Shown here piece after piece: positions 46,657 to 61,600 of a stretch of 64,000 nt of DNA; position 1 is the stretch's first letter; each line of letters begins with the position of its first letter. A program made the translations under genes and the position numbers. The notes under the pieces are model-generated. The model saw nothing but the letters and a program-made list of their open reading frames with translations. It had not been told where the DNA came from and ran no database searches. The DNA comes from Planococcus citri. Lineage: Eukaryota > Arthropoda > Insecta > Hemiptera > Pseudococcidae. The DNA lies in the NCBI RefSeq assembly GCF_950023065.1, contig NC_088677.1, forward strand, positions 57,871,469-57,935,468, given 5' to 3'.

Positions 46657-49600
46657 ATGTCTGAAAATACGATTATAACCGTAAATGAAGGCCGAATTCG
46701 AGGAATTAAAAAATTCTCCAAGTTTTCAAAAACAGAATACTATTCTTTTTTTGGAATAAGGTACGGAAACCCACCTGTAGGCATTCTTCGATTTCAGGTA
46801 ATCTCGATAAATTATAACCCATAAACTCTCAAAATAATAGGTTAATTTTGAATTACACGAACAGGATCCGGTGAAAACTACCCCATGGATGGATATTCTT
46901 GACGCCACGAGTGAAAAAGAAGGTTGTATTCAATTCTCAATGCTGACTCACAAATTTTTGGGAGCAGAAGATTGTTTATTTAATAATATCCACATACCGA
47001 AGGTACCTACATCACATTTGAATATTACCCTCAGCGTGAATTTGAATCAATACCATTGTTTTAATCACCAATGTACGTATTATTGTACCTATGTACTTAG
47101 ATACCTCAAAAAAACGAAGCTCTCAGGCCAGTAATTGTCAACATTCATCCAGGAGCATACAGATTTGGTTCTCCACATACGAATTTTTACGGATCACCTG
47201 AATTCATCATGCATAACGATGTCGTATATGTTTGTATTTCATACAGATTACACATTTTGGGTAAACAAATAGTTCGCTGAAAAATTTCAAAAAATCGACG
47301 CTATAAAAACAAAAAATTATGTATGATTTTTTTTGTAGGATACCTGAATTTGAATTTAAAGGAATGTTCGGGCAATCAAGCCATTAAAGATATAATTCTA
47401 TCGCTGCAATGGATCAAAAACAATATACGATCATTCGGAGGTGATCCAGATAATATAACATTGCTTGGAAGTAGCAGTGGGTCAACACTTACACAAATTT
47501 TACTCTTATCACCTTCAACTCAGGGGAAAGGTAAAATTTATTCGTAATGATGATGAATAAATAAGTATCTCATTTTTTCCAAGGCGCCATAGTCTTCTAA
47601 AGAAATCTAACTTTCTATTATGATAGGTCTCTTTCACAAAGCTGTATTAATGGGTGGACACTTGACCAATCCCGTAATACCTCATCAAAAAACAAATGAA
47701 ACTCACGCACGCGAAATAGCAAAAACTCTTGGTTATGATGGAAATGTTCTAGATAATGAAAAAGTATTAATGTTCTTAAGAGAGCAAGAACCTCTATCGT
47801 TAATTGAAGGATTTAGACGCTGCGAGAAGAATTTACATCAGGTAAGTAAGGCCTTATTAAAAACAATCTCCTCTACCTCAAACTAAACCATAGCTTCGAA
47901 AAAATGTCTAAACCACTCCAAGCCTTCCAGTGATTTCTCAGAGAATTTCAAATAACTCTGAAAAGACCTACAGTGGACTTCAACGTTTTTAGCTGCTTGG
48001 TAAAGTTTCTCCCGACTATTGTAAGTTGCGACTGAAAAATACCTCAACCCAAAAAAAGTGAGTAACAAGGAGTGGGAAACCGCCAAAGAAAGTATCCCAA
48101 CCAGCATAAAAGTTTTTGAACCAGACAAAAAGGGATCCAAAGAGGATCCCAAAATATACCACTGGACAAAATTTCAGGTGATGAAATTCATTTTTCGAGT
48201 TTTAGCTAATTTTTGAAAATTACCTACAATTTGGCAAAAATTAGAAAAAAATCAAAATTTTAGCAAAATTGATCCAGAAAGCTGGGTTTATACCCTATTT
48301 TGGACCTCCCGAGCTGATTGGAGACAATTTCAAATCTTCTGGAGCCTCGAGCGGTTTTTGATTTTTTTTTCAACTCATGAAAACATAATCACTGGAGAAA
48401 ATGTTGGATTTGAATCAGCCCAAAAATATTTTGATGATAGGTACGTGCCCAAATCGAACGAAAGAGTTGCAATGATGATAAATCCGAGTTTATAAGTGCT
48501 GAATTTCATTTTCACCCTATTTACAGCGTTTTTTGGAAAACTGGAGAAACCAAAAATTCGCTGGAGGCTCCAGAACGGTTTGAAACTGTCACCAATCGAC
48601 TCGAGAGGTCGAAAATTGAGAATAAAGTTGAAGCTTTCAGATTTCCAAGTCAATTTGATGTACTTACTCGAAAAAATCTGTAAAATTTGTAGCCATTTTT
48701 CTGAATTTTTATAAATTGACAATAATGACCAAAAAATGGATACTATTATATTCTCAAGTGTTCTCACAAAATCCAAAAATGATATCTCTCGATGTTTCGG
48801 TATAATTCCAGAGTAATAGTACATATTTGGAAAGAAAAAGTCTTTCAAACATGAATTTACTCAAAACTAAGCGATTTTCAAAATTTCAGCTGTTCAGTAT
48901 AGTTAATCTTTAGTATTTTTGGATTTTGATGGCAATGCCAGAGAGTTCAACACATTTTCTATTGGGCCATGTTTCTCAAAGCAAGTTTAGCAGCGACTAG
49001 AGCGAAACAACCACGATTTTTCGGAAATGCTCTTTTCTTAAGGACCCATATCTCTCCTCCAAAGACACTTATGATTCACTGATTAACATCATCCGTAACT
49101 ACGAGCGCAAAATGAGAATCGAAGTAAGTTATTTGTGCTTTTTGCTTTATCAAAAAATGTCCTAGTTGCCTTATTAGTTATTTGTATGCTTTGCTTTCAG
49201 ACAAATCCGGTGCTGTTAGCGTGCTATGGTCCATATATCACTACATTATTCCACGCCGCCGAAAATAGGGACTAAAAATGTTTCTTATTGACTTTCAACT
49301 CAAAAACCAAAGTTCATTTTATGAAGTGTTCAGTCTAAATTAAGCTTTCGCCGTTGAGTACATACAAGCCCAAAAAAGACCAATGCACCCAATGTCAAAA
49401 ATATGAAACAATGCCGAGTATTCATTCAGTGAAGATCAATTGGAGGCATATAAAAAACATAAAGAGCGAGAGGTTGCATCCCAGGCGATGAAAGATTATG
49501 ACATGAATTCCAGTAGTGCTTGCAGTGTGACCTTCGATTTAGAAGCGGCACTAAACATTCCGTGAACAACGAATTCTGGAATTTACCAATGAAGAAAATT

Positions 49601-52600
49601 TAGTTCGTAAAACTTCACTTTGTATGATGTGAATTTTGGAACTGTACATACATTGTGTATTCGACCAGTTGAGCCAGTTGAAATAGTAAATATTTGCAAT
49701 TCCTTAAGGTACAATAACTTGATTGATTTTGCAATTGATCAGTTGAATCAATTGAGGTACATACATATAAGATTTCATAATCTTTGCAATAACTTGATTA
49801 ATTCTGCAATTGATCAATTGGATTAATTAAAATACATATAAGATTACATAATCTTTGCAATAACTTGATTGATTTTGCAATTCCTCGCAACAACTTCATT
49901 GATTTCCTTACTTGAAAGAGAAGTGGTTCTGGTTCAGATTTACCAAGGGATCAAATTTTATTCAATACAAGCATGATCATGACAGTGAATTGATGTCAAT
50001 TGATCAAAGACGTACTTAAAGAGAGGGCAGCTCGCCCCTCAACGCAATTTTTCATGTTTAGTTGGGAAAATTTACCATTTGTACTTGAAAAGTTGAAAAA
50101 TTCAATAGTTGCCTTTCAAACACAGCAGAATAATATTTATGAGCGAAAATTTAACATTCTTGTTGAGAAATAGTTGGTTTTCAGTTTTATTTGATTTTTG
50201 CTCAATTTAGGAAATGCCAATTTTTTATACTCTCATTAAGGCGTCGTTACAGAACGCAGTTCCATGTAAGTTCTGATTTCAAGGTTCCAAGTTTTTCAGC
50301 GTCTCATTTTGGACAAAAGATTGAAAAAATTTTGACGTCGCCTTTATCTCTTCGAAATTTTTCGATCTTTTGACGAAAACAAGTGGCCGAATAGTTTTCA
50401 AAACTTAAAAATTTAAAACTATAGAACTTTGACTACGTTTATAAAGACACCTTCAATATTATTGTTTTCTTATTCATTTTATTTAAAAACAGGAGACTCT
50501 GCGCTGCTGCTTCCGAAGGTCACAACTGTTGCCACTCATTACCCGATTACTATCGAAAAGCTCATCAAAAAATATGACGATGTAGAAGCATTGAAAAGTG
50601 CTTACTACGCAAAACTTGAAGAAGTCACACCCATCCATCAAGATCGAATTTTGAAAGCATTTTCTTACGAACTTTGTTTCCATGTTAAAAAAAGATTGGC
50701 AAAGGAAAAACAGCAAAATCAAATTGTGGCTATCCTCGAATATCTTGTCGAAAGAATTTGGTTGTACGAGTTTACGTTGCCAACTGCCAATACTTACTAC
50801 GCTCTTTCTTTTTCTTTTTCATTTTCACTTTTCTGGTAGCAGGATATCAGTTTGTTTGCGATATGGTAATGCGAGCATTATAATCATTGAACAAGGTATG
50901 TAGTAGATATTAGGTAAGGTAGGTGAGTTACAGAACAAAGACAGGCTGATAAGAAAACTACGAACAAGTATGACGAATACTACCTCCTACCCAACAGTCT
51001 CGCATATTTACCGCGGATATCGCAAAAGTGCGAGTATTATACGAAACGTATGTCGTCTGTTGTCTCTCCTTGGTGTCATCTACGAGTACATATTTTGGAA
51101 ACAATACGATACAAAACGATAACGTGCAGATAACTAAAGCGATCTTAGTGGACATAATTTATGCGTGGGTATGAACGACGCCGACGTCGTTTCTCCATAT
51201 GACAGTAGCATTATGAGCAGTTTGCAATGGTTACGATGGATGGTATTGTTTCTGATGAGAAGTGCGAACGAGTACAAAGGATCGAACGTTGAATTCACTT
51301 TTCCAGGTACATCTCACGATGTACGAGTAATTTGAACATATTCACCAAACGTAAAATAATGTAGATGAATGTATGACAGGAACCAACTGGTGCGGTCCAG
51401 GCAACATATCTTCGCATTTTGACCACTTGGGAACTTTCGTCAAAACGGATAGCTGTTGTAGGGAACACAATCACTGTCCACTCTCCATCAGCGCCAATCA
51501 AACCAAATACGGATTACACAACGAATTACCTTACACCAGGTTTGTAATTGACTCCCTAGTGCCTTTGCCCATATCCCTATTTTTCCTCATTTGAAAAAAA
51601 AAAAAACAGATGAGTCAAGTACATACGTATTACAACTTTTTCAATAAAAAAAGCTCTACTGATTTCTTAATTATGTCGTTTCTCTGTTTGTTACGTCAAG
51701 TTCAAATTGCGCTTGCGATGAGGCTTTCTACCAATGCTTACACCGTGTCAACACCAACTCAGACATGCCCGATACGCTTTCGTCAGAATTAATCGGCGAA
51801 ATATACTTCACTTTTTTGGAAACTCGTTGTTTTCAAAAAGTACCACCATACGCATCTTGCGAGGTCAACAAGTAAGTACGAGTACATTCGTAGTAACATA
51901 AATACGTAAGCACAGCGCAAGTAGAAGTACCTGTACTTTACTACCTAGCTCATCATCCAGTGAAGGGACCTAGTAGGAATTTTCCCATATCCTGGGAAAT
52001 TTTCAATCCTATGGGAATGACGCGGGGAAGCGAGAACATGAGGGGATTTCTACAACAATGGCCTTAAAATGGAAATAATGTGGCCAATTTTGACATTTAA
52101 TGTATTATTTCTCCTCCAATTGACATTTTTGTCGATTTCCCTTTCCAACTCGAATCAGAATAAGTACGAAATTCTATGAAAAATCAGTCGCCTAAATGGA
52201 CTTGCGTTAGTTGTTATTCTACTGTTGGAACGGATATGGTTTATGACGACGCTAAAATAAGATACTCTTATCGCCTCGTTGTGTCAGTCAACAGTTTTAT
52301 CGTCATTTTAACCAAAGGTGTGTTTCTTGTGTATGTGTATGCATGTAAATGTAAATACGTTTTCCGATGAAAATTTTGCTTTCAAACATATTAATTACAA
52401 AACAATCGCATATTCTTAAATCTGCACTTATTTTTTCATCAGTAGCATCGTTTGATCGATGGACATTTACATTAGACGATAGTAGATCGTCGGTGGTACT
52501 AGGTTGGATGTTTGGTGTTGAAAGGGGAGGGTGAATGCAATTTTGTTTCCAACTACAAGGTTATGAGATACTCGACGCACATTTGTACTTATCCTACGTA

Positions 52601-55600
52601 AGCACTCGAACATACTCACAAGGTTCATACTTTTTTTATACATTTATAAAGTCGCAAACTTGAAACGTTTCTAGAGGGAAATTATACTCCAAAATCCAAA
52701 TTTTTGAATTTGTAAATCTTCCTTTACAAAATGTTTGCATCTGGCTAAAATATGAATCATTTTGCCCCCATGGGAAGGGAGAAGGTACTTCATAACAGCA
52801 AAAAAAGGCACAATGTTTAAAATTTTCCTCAATTTTTATAAAATTAACATAAAATTTCTCGGATTTTTTTTTTTATCTAAATCGTATTTCAACTTTAAAT
52901 TTAACGTTCAAATCAATATGGCCCCACTGAGAGGGAGGTGTGGTATGTTCCAAAAACCAAATAATTTAGAATTTTTGAACCTACTCTCTAAATTTGAAAC
53001 AGTGAAATTTCACTGCTTCAAATTTAGGGAGTATACCTCTCAAAATATTGAAAAAACTGAAATCCAACCACAACATATTTTTTGACAAGGTATTTATGTA
53101 GGCTACATGTAGACAGTAGGAAAATAATATTAATAATCTTGATTGTTATTTTTTTACTGTTTCAGCAACACAGAAGATTGCTTAATTTCAGCGTCAAATC
53201 ATTCGGTCGAATTTCAATGGAAAACAATGCCACCGTTCAAATGACAACGCACACACGTAATTACCTACTTACGGCTGCGATACCTAATTAAACTAACCTA
53301 TTAAGTAAACATGCTATGTAAATTGTAATCACCTATTTGCTCGATATGCATGTGAAATATTACAATTTTTATTTATAATTCCCCGATTGAATGTTTTTTT
53401 GAAAATATGAGAACATTTTTCACAGGGTAATCACAAATTCCGAAAAATACTTACAGATTGAAATGCTCGCTAAATTCAAATTAATGAGAGGAAAATCGAA
53501 GTTGTGCAAAAAGAAACATGAAAGTGCAAAAATCTCCAGGACCAACCGAAAAAATTCTTCAACTCTTACAAAACAGCAAAAATCCATTTGTGAAGTATAT
53601 GACCTCAAACAATCCCCCCTCCCCCACCCTATATAACTTGAGAGGCAAAGTCGCAATCTTACCCACAACCTATTGATTTCAAAGTTGGCAAAACTGAGGC
53701 TGTATTCAAACTTCAAAACCTCATAAACCATTAGAAATGGATGGTTACTGTTTATTATGATACCTACGTAAATCTTGAAATGATATTTTGTATTTATGAC
53801 ACTGGATGTTCTCCAGATACATTCTCTTTCTCATGTTAACCTAACTGCCTTCTGTTGGCTTGAGGTTGATTTACAAAAAGGCCTTTGATGGGAGTTCAAG
53901 TCATACCATTTACAAACAGTAGGGTGACAATGAAATACACAGGGAAAAAATTTTTTGTTATTTTTTTTACAGCACACCTGAAAAATGTGCTATGAGGTGT
54001 CAAAAAATGATCACAAAGTTTCATCCCTCCAAGTTGATTTTAACCCGTGCCTCAAGGGCCCCAAAGTTTTGAATGTAATGTCGGAGCGCGACCTTACGAG
54101 TCTCACAGCGACGCGTGGTGGAGAAATCGTTGAGTACGCGCTACATGTACAAAGTGAATTAGAGTAAGGGTACACTTTATTATTTTTTTTGTTGATAATT
54201 GATGATTCTTTTTTCTCGTCTCAAGCTAACTCTAAAACAGTTTTCAAATTATATTTTCTACGAAAAAATCGGGTTTTTCTATTTTATTTTACTGTGGAAA
54301 AAATTGAGCTTTTAATGCACGTTTTTATACATTTCTCTTTACTTTTTCACCGCCTGCAGGGATATAAAATTCACTTATTATGCTCATTCAATATTTTTTC
54401 ACTCGCTGTCCATGTCCGATGGCCATTAATTACCTTATGAAAGTCTGGTTTTCATTAAGTATTAAAAGCTCGTCTCAAGAACTTGTTGAAGATTAATGTA
54501 GAGCATAAGGATGCTCGTAATGTCGATACTGAAAAAGTAATCTTACTATTTCAGTCACAAAAAACTCACCGTCTCAAGGTCTAAACTTACATCACAAATA
54601 TTTCAAGAAATTACTTACTCTTTTTTTAGAATTTCAAACTTGAGAACTACTTGTTAGTAAAAGAAAATCTGGACATTCTTGTTATGTACCATAGTTTGGA
54701 TATATGTAGGTAATTTAGTAAATACGTTTGTTGAGTAATCACTGCCAAAGTCCGGTCACATGATTCCCAAATATTTTTCCAAAAATCCTTTTTTTGCCCA
54801 AGATATGTTATCATAAAAGAGGCAAATAAAAATATTATATTAACTTACTTATTTTTAAATTTTAATTATATTGATTTTAATTTGATATTTTATTTTGATA
54901 AATATAATTTGTTTTTTGTATTTATTTTAATAATAATTTTTATATAGAATTTATTTGAGGGTGCAAATTTGGAAGGAATTTGGTGTATGACGGTTAGTAT
55001 TTATGGGTAATTTAGATTAATTTAGATAGAGTTTAGTAGATACATTGGGTAATTGCTGCCAAGGTTGGGTCTCAAGTTTGCCCAATTTTAATGACCTAAG
55101 TTTATTTTCATTATTTTCAATTTCTTCTTTTTTGCGTTTTTGAATGATATATTTTGTACCTTACCTGAGTAATTAATAATAAAAACTTTTTTTTTCTTTT
55201 TTTTTCATGTTGATCAATTTTTTGGGTTTGAGGAAGAGGCAGGCATAAAAAATTGATGCTAGTGCTGGTGTGGGAAGGGGGATAAAAATTACAACTTTGA
55301 ACATTTTTCGAAAATTGGGTACATTTCTTTCAAATGCCTGGAAACGCCAGAGCTCTAAGTATTATTCTCGAAAGTACACACAAAACAAACACCCGCGACT
55401 TTCATAATTCGCTATAGCCAAATTGTAAACGTACACTTTGTCGAGCAGTGAATGACAACAACCTGCAGCAAAAATCCTAAGAAAAACACGCGTTTTTTAC
55501 GCCTCATAATACAGTAAAATTATCCGGGTGTTTTCTCGTCGCAACAAGGAGTTATCTCACAACGGAGAAAATCTTCAGGGAAATTAATACGAAGAGATCG

Positions 55601-58600
55601 AAATTGTTCAAGTCTGGAGAAATACCCTGGAACGTCTTTGCTCGACTCCGCGTATCCTTCATTCCCTCATAACCTTCAATCTTATTCATGTACACGAATG
55701 TAAGTATTCGAAATTTAAAAACACGCCAAGAACGAAATCACTGGAGAACTTTTTTTCTTTTTTTTTCCACTCACTCGATAGTGGAGACGACGCAGGCAAG
55801 AGGAGGGAAGAAAAGAACGATTTTAATCATGCAGAATGACACGAAAATAATGAATGAGTTGAATAGCATTGTACAAAGCTGGCGAAAAAAAAGACGAGAC
55901 AAAAGGGTGAATTTAGCTGCGTGAAGAATAACGAACGATAAATGTAATTCAAAATTCTTTTAATGCGCTCGAATATCGGAATATATTTATGATACGAGTT
56001 CGTATCTTTTCCTTTTCTCTCTTTTATTCTTTCCTCGTCGCTCGCGTAGGTACAACAGCACGACAGCCTTGAACGTGGGTGGGGCGGGGGTGCGAAACGA
56101 GTGAAAAAAAATTCAAAAACACGTAGAGCTTTTTCCCACCGCCGACATTTTATAATGAACAATGGCTGTGAACTTTTTTAAATTTCATTTTTAAGCGTTT
56201 TACTCTTGTTTTTCGTGTTTTCACAAGCAAATTCTTCATAATTCCGAAGTTGCTTTTAAAATATATACTTTTAATCCGCTTTTTGGTTCTTTTTTACTCT
56301 GCGGATCCCTTTACCTCACGCCAGTTACCTCCCAGTTTTTATATATTTTTTTTGCAAAAGGAAAAATTACGAGGTATTTGCGCCTGAAAGACTGTTCTTC
56401 ATTAAAGCAACTTCTTTGAGTTTAGAGAGTAATATCTACTTTAACTTCGTTATAATTCATTTCAACTTGTAAAAGTTATCGCAAATTTTTTTTTAAATGT
56501 TAAAGCAACCTTTTTTCTTCATTTTTTTTTTTTTATAAATAATTTGTAAGTTTTTTTCATTTATAAGCCGGAGATAACAGGATCGCACATTAAATTGTAC
56601 AACTTTGCTCGTTTTTTCCACATTGCTCTTGACTTTTTGCTTACTTTTTAATGCTTTTAATAGGTGTATTAAAACGACTATATTAGTACATATACATAAA
56701 ATATGCTGATGCTATTTTGTTATTAGCTTTGCCTCGTCTGAGAAATCCAAGCAAGCGATCCAAAAATTGTTGCAGAAAATTATATTTACATATATGTATG
56801 AATTTTACTCTGAACAAAATTCGAATTTTTGATAACATTTCATTTCCTTAATTGTTTTTGTGCACAGATTCGTTCATCTCATCAGTGCATTCTCAATATG
56901 GGATGTACTGTCTTCATCTGTGTCCATTATAATAATATGTGCAATAATTAAGGAAATGGAAATATTATCAAAAATTCGAATTTTGCTCACAGTAAAATTC
57001 GTACATAGGTATAAATATGATTTTCTGCGTCAATTTTCGAATCGCTCGCTTGCATTTCTGAGATGAGGAGAAGCTAATAACAAAATAGCATCAGCATATG
57101 AATTGTAACTGGAGAACGGAATAAAGTCACCACTCTCCTTTTTGTCTCAGAATATAAAAAACCTGAAGTATAGGGTAGGACAGTGGCAAAGATCTCGAAG
57201 TCGCGGTCATCGTGACTGTTAAACTGAATCAAGTTGAAGAAAATGGTCAACTCGATATGGTAAGAGACTCGAAGTCGGTCAGCATTGGAGTAGAAGAATC
57301 AAGAGGTTTTCTTATTTCTCTATGAAGAGTCGAAGCTCAAATTTTCTTCAAAGCTTCCTGAAATACCCTTTAATAGAAGAGCATCCAATTAGGTCCTTTT
57401 TGAACCACCCTTTCAATGAAACAGCAAACCTCTGCACAAAAAAATGCCTCAAAGGGATCAAAGATGGCGACCTAATCCCTTCTAGCAAAAAAAGCAGCGC
57501 AACAACGATCATCAGTATTAAAAAGAAGAAAAAAATACTCGCGACAATTTTTCACGCCGTTGGTTCGAAACGTAGTGCGACACTTGGCAAATTACTACTA
57601 AAAAACCTACGTCAGAAATGATTTTCAATTATTTCACTTTCTCGGTAAAAGAGTTAGGAGCCGAGCGAATAAAATAAAGCTGCAATAATTAAGACTGGAG
57701 AGATAATCACTGGGGCGCTGGAGCTCGATTATCCTAGGGTTTTTTGTTTATAAATTACCGATTAAACGAATCTTGCACGTCGTTTCGGATTATCGATATT
57801 ATAAAAATAAAAAGCAGCAGAAGTTTTAGATTAAAACTCCAGATATCGGCTTAATTAAATTATTCCATCAATCACGTTGCCGTGTTGCCGTTAACCGGCG
57901 ACATTTTGATACTGCGTCTTAAACTTTCCAACACGAAAATGAGAGACCTGCGCTGGCAAAAAGATAAGAAGCATTTAAACACGACAGGGTGTTCTTTAAA
58001 ATTCGCTTACAGTTGAACAAGACTTGAAAAATTCTGCTGTATAAACATTTCCTTCTTCTACACAGTTTTCAATGTTGACAGCAGTTGTCACGTAAAAATG
58101 TATAAACAAAAGGGGGAATGGGATGGAGAAGTGAAAAGCAAATTAAATGAAAGGGGGGTTTGAAACAGGGGTGAATCGATTACGATGAGACATTTTGAGA
58201 GCTTGCATCATGAAAAAAAAATCAGAGAATTTGGAACAAATTCAATGGAGATCTTCACTTCCTGAATGACTTCCAACACAAAGTGAAGGTCTCTACTGAA
58301 TTTGTTCCAAATTCTCCAACTTTTTACATGATCCAAGCTCTGAACGTATGGAACTTTAATTTGAACAGGGAAGCAACAACGACGTGTACTGTAAAATGTA
58401 AAATGTAAAATGTGAAGCTATCGCTATCTCTCTATAGCCAACGTTTTCGTTGCGGTTATGATACGCGCGCTTTTTCAAATTTCAAGCGCGCGATCAAGAT
58501 TTTGAGGTTTTTAGATTTTTTTTAATGCTGATGCATGCAATTCAAATTTTTTTCAATTTTTTTTTCAAATTTATATAAAAGAAGATTATTGCTGCTGGTA

Positions 58601-61600
58601 TTCACTATTTTGTACGAATACAAAGCATGTAATTCGAATTTTTGCTGATGTATATCATTTTTTTGTTAAACAAACGATTTTAAAAATGACCAATTGTGTT
58701 TCGACATCTCTACTTAATGAAAATATTTTTTAAAGTGGAGATTTTATAAACAATCGTATTAATTCATTACTGAAGAGTATTGTTGAAGTCTGCATAAACG
58801 TCAGGCTTCATCATTTCTGTAAAATAAACCCGAGTATGATTCTTACATTCGAATAAAAAAATGATTTAAATCATCGAAAATTCGAATTAAAAAACCCACA
58901 TGCTTTGTATTCGTTTAAAATGGTGAACATCGGCAGTAATGATCATCTTCATATATTCTGAAAAAAATTAAATTGCATGCATCAGCATTTAAAAAAATCT
59001 GAAAACCTCAAAATCCTAATTGAATTCATCATTGTTTGAAAAAATGGCTCTGAGCGAAATGTCTCATCATAATTAGAGACAGGATATCCTACATGTTTAC
59101 AGAATTTGAAATGAATATCGATTACCAGGTGTTTTTGGTTACATTGATGGAACACAGGTTAGCATCGCAAAACAGGCGATCAAAAAAAACGAAGAACATA
59201 TAAATATATTAATCGTAAAGGTTTTCATTCGTTAAATGTTCAAGTAGTAAGTATGTAAATTATAAAATCATCAACATCATTAAATATATTTTATGATGTT
59301 GCTTGGTGCGTTATCATCTGTAGATGTGAATCCTTCTGTTTCATTCTAAAAGGTGCCTACAGTGAATGACACATATGAAATACACAGCATCAACTTGAGA
59401 CATTGTGGGCGTGCTCACAACGCATCAATATGGCAGTTGAGTGATGCCAGGGAATACATTTCCAGAAAGATCGTCAGAAACAGTCATCTATGGCTTCTGG
59501 GAGATAGTGGTTATCCGCTGGAACCTTGGTTACTGGTGCCATTCAGGAATCCTGAAACTCTTGGTGAATAATTATTCAACAGGTTTCACTCATCAGCTAG
59601 AAGCACCGTAGAACGAGCAATTGGTACATATTTTATTCTCAGTGATTAATCCTCAAGCATATACCTATTTAATAGAATGTGAAATGTAGATATTTTAGAC
59701 TTCTTTGCTTAATTAAAATTATTTCTGTACCTATAGGCTTAGTAAAAGGAAGATGGTGTTGCATGAAGCTGGAGAGGAGTCTCCACTATGGACCTGAAAA
59801 AGTCTCAAAAATGGTGAATTGTTGCGCAGCATTGCATAACTTTTGCCTAAGAATGAACCAACATAGATATCTTACTGAGTCTTTAAGCGGGGATGCAGTA
59901 ATTGATGAAAATGAATGCGAAATAGTTCAAAATGAGATGTTTCATCCCTCGGAGATGAAAACCGTTTATACTGTATCGAAAGAATATTGTAATCAAAGAT
60001 GTAAATTGTATAAAAGTGAGGATTAATATTGATTAGGAATTACGATTTCTTATTAGGTAGGATCAGCAGACCATAAAAACAGCTATCTTTATGATTTCAA
60101 TTTTCAATTTAGATTAAAAATATTTAACATTATTGTGCAATGTTAAATGATGAATGTAAGTAAGGTAGTAATAAAAAATCGCGAATTTTCGTGTTTTTTA
60201 ATCATTTCAGTAATTTTTTTAACTACAATTTGAAATTGAATTATTTCAATCGCTTACAATCGATCCGACGGCAAAAGTAATCGATTAAAATCTATTCAAA
60301 AAATTAACGACTTTTCTCATCTCTACCCTGAAAGCGAAATGTGGGTTCTTAAAGAGAGGACATTTTCGAAAAAAAAGTGGGGCTTCGTTCTAGCCCATAC
60401 CCAACCTGTTTTGGAAACAACAGCCTCGATCCTAAAGGTGATATTCAAGGTTCTGCGTCGACCTATAGGCCGTTGCCATCAAAATCCAAGACTACTTTTT
60501 AGAATTCTACTGAAAGTTGGAAATTTGCAAATCGATTTTTTTTTTTTTTTGATGAATTCGTGTTTAGAAAATATTTCCTCCTCAATTATTACGCATTAAT
60601 TACGTTAAATCATCGGAAGATATCATTTCTGTAATTAGGCGATTATTTTGGAATTCAGTAGTACCAACTTTTTGGTCATTATTGTAAATTTTAAATACTT
60701 AATTTTAACTTTTTTAAATGCCCAAATTTGAATTTTCAAAAATTGGCCAAAACTCAAAAAATGAATTTCAGCACCTGAAATTTTGGCTAGTGGTATATTC
60801 TAGAGTCCTCTTTGCAAAGTTCAGAAATTTTTGTGCCGGTTGGGATACTTCCCTTCTGAGGAGTCAGATCCCAAAACTGAATACTTTTAATTATGTATTT
60901 GAACTCAGCAACTTCTCAAATTTGTGAGATTAGTCTTATCGTACCATATTTTCATAATTTTTTATTTCCGCTCAAACACTGAAGAACGGGGGGGGGGGGT
61001 ATTTGGGAGCTGTACCTCTCTGAAAAATAAGTTATGTATTTGAACTCAATTATCTCAAAAAACTAGAGAATGACACATTACACATCATATTCAATTTTTC
61101 TAAATTTTGATCATTTTTGAAGACACTAATGAAGAAGGGGTAGATGGATGACATCGCGAAAACACGCCATCATTTAATTTTCACAAATTATCAAAAGAAG
61201 GGAACCCATATAAGTTCAAAATCAATATTATTAATTTATTCAAAAACAGAATTCTTTCATCATAGTGCATGTAATAAGGTAGGTTAGGTAGGCAGAAAAG
61301 AGATACTTACCGATAGATTTTCTCTCCTGCTCTAGATAGATATTTTTCTGAACTTCATTTTTTAGGCACCCGCCATAAATTTTTTATAAATAGATCCGCA
61401 TCAGAGTTGTATAAATGCAATCCTGAAAACATGAAAATTAAGGTTCAATCATTAAAGGGTGTTTTGCGCAATTAAACACAACTAAAAAAATATTTTGCAC
61501 AAAATTGAGTTTTTTTTCATTATTTTTCAGAGCATAGCACCAGTCATTCCAATTTGTGTATTCAATCCATCACTCGACCAAAGTGGTATTTTACCGGACT

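Noticed and set aside
57322..57621. Lys-rich 99-codon protein as a real gene
   Set aside because: Low complexity with A-runs, no recognisable domain, no supporting splice sites or signal. Left as unassigned.
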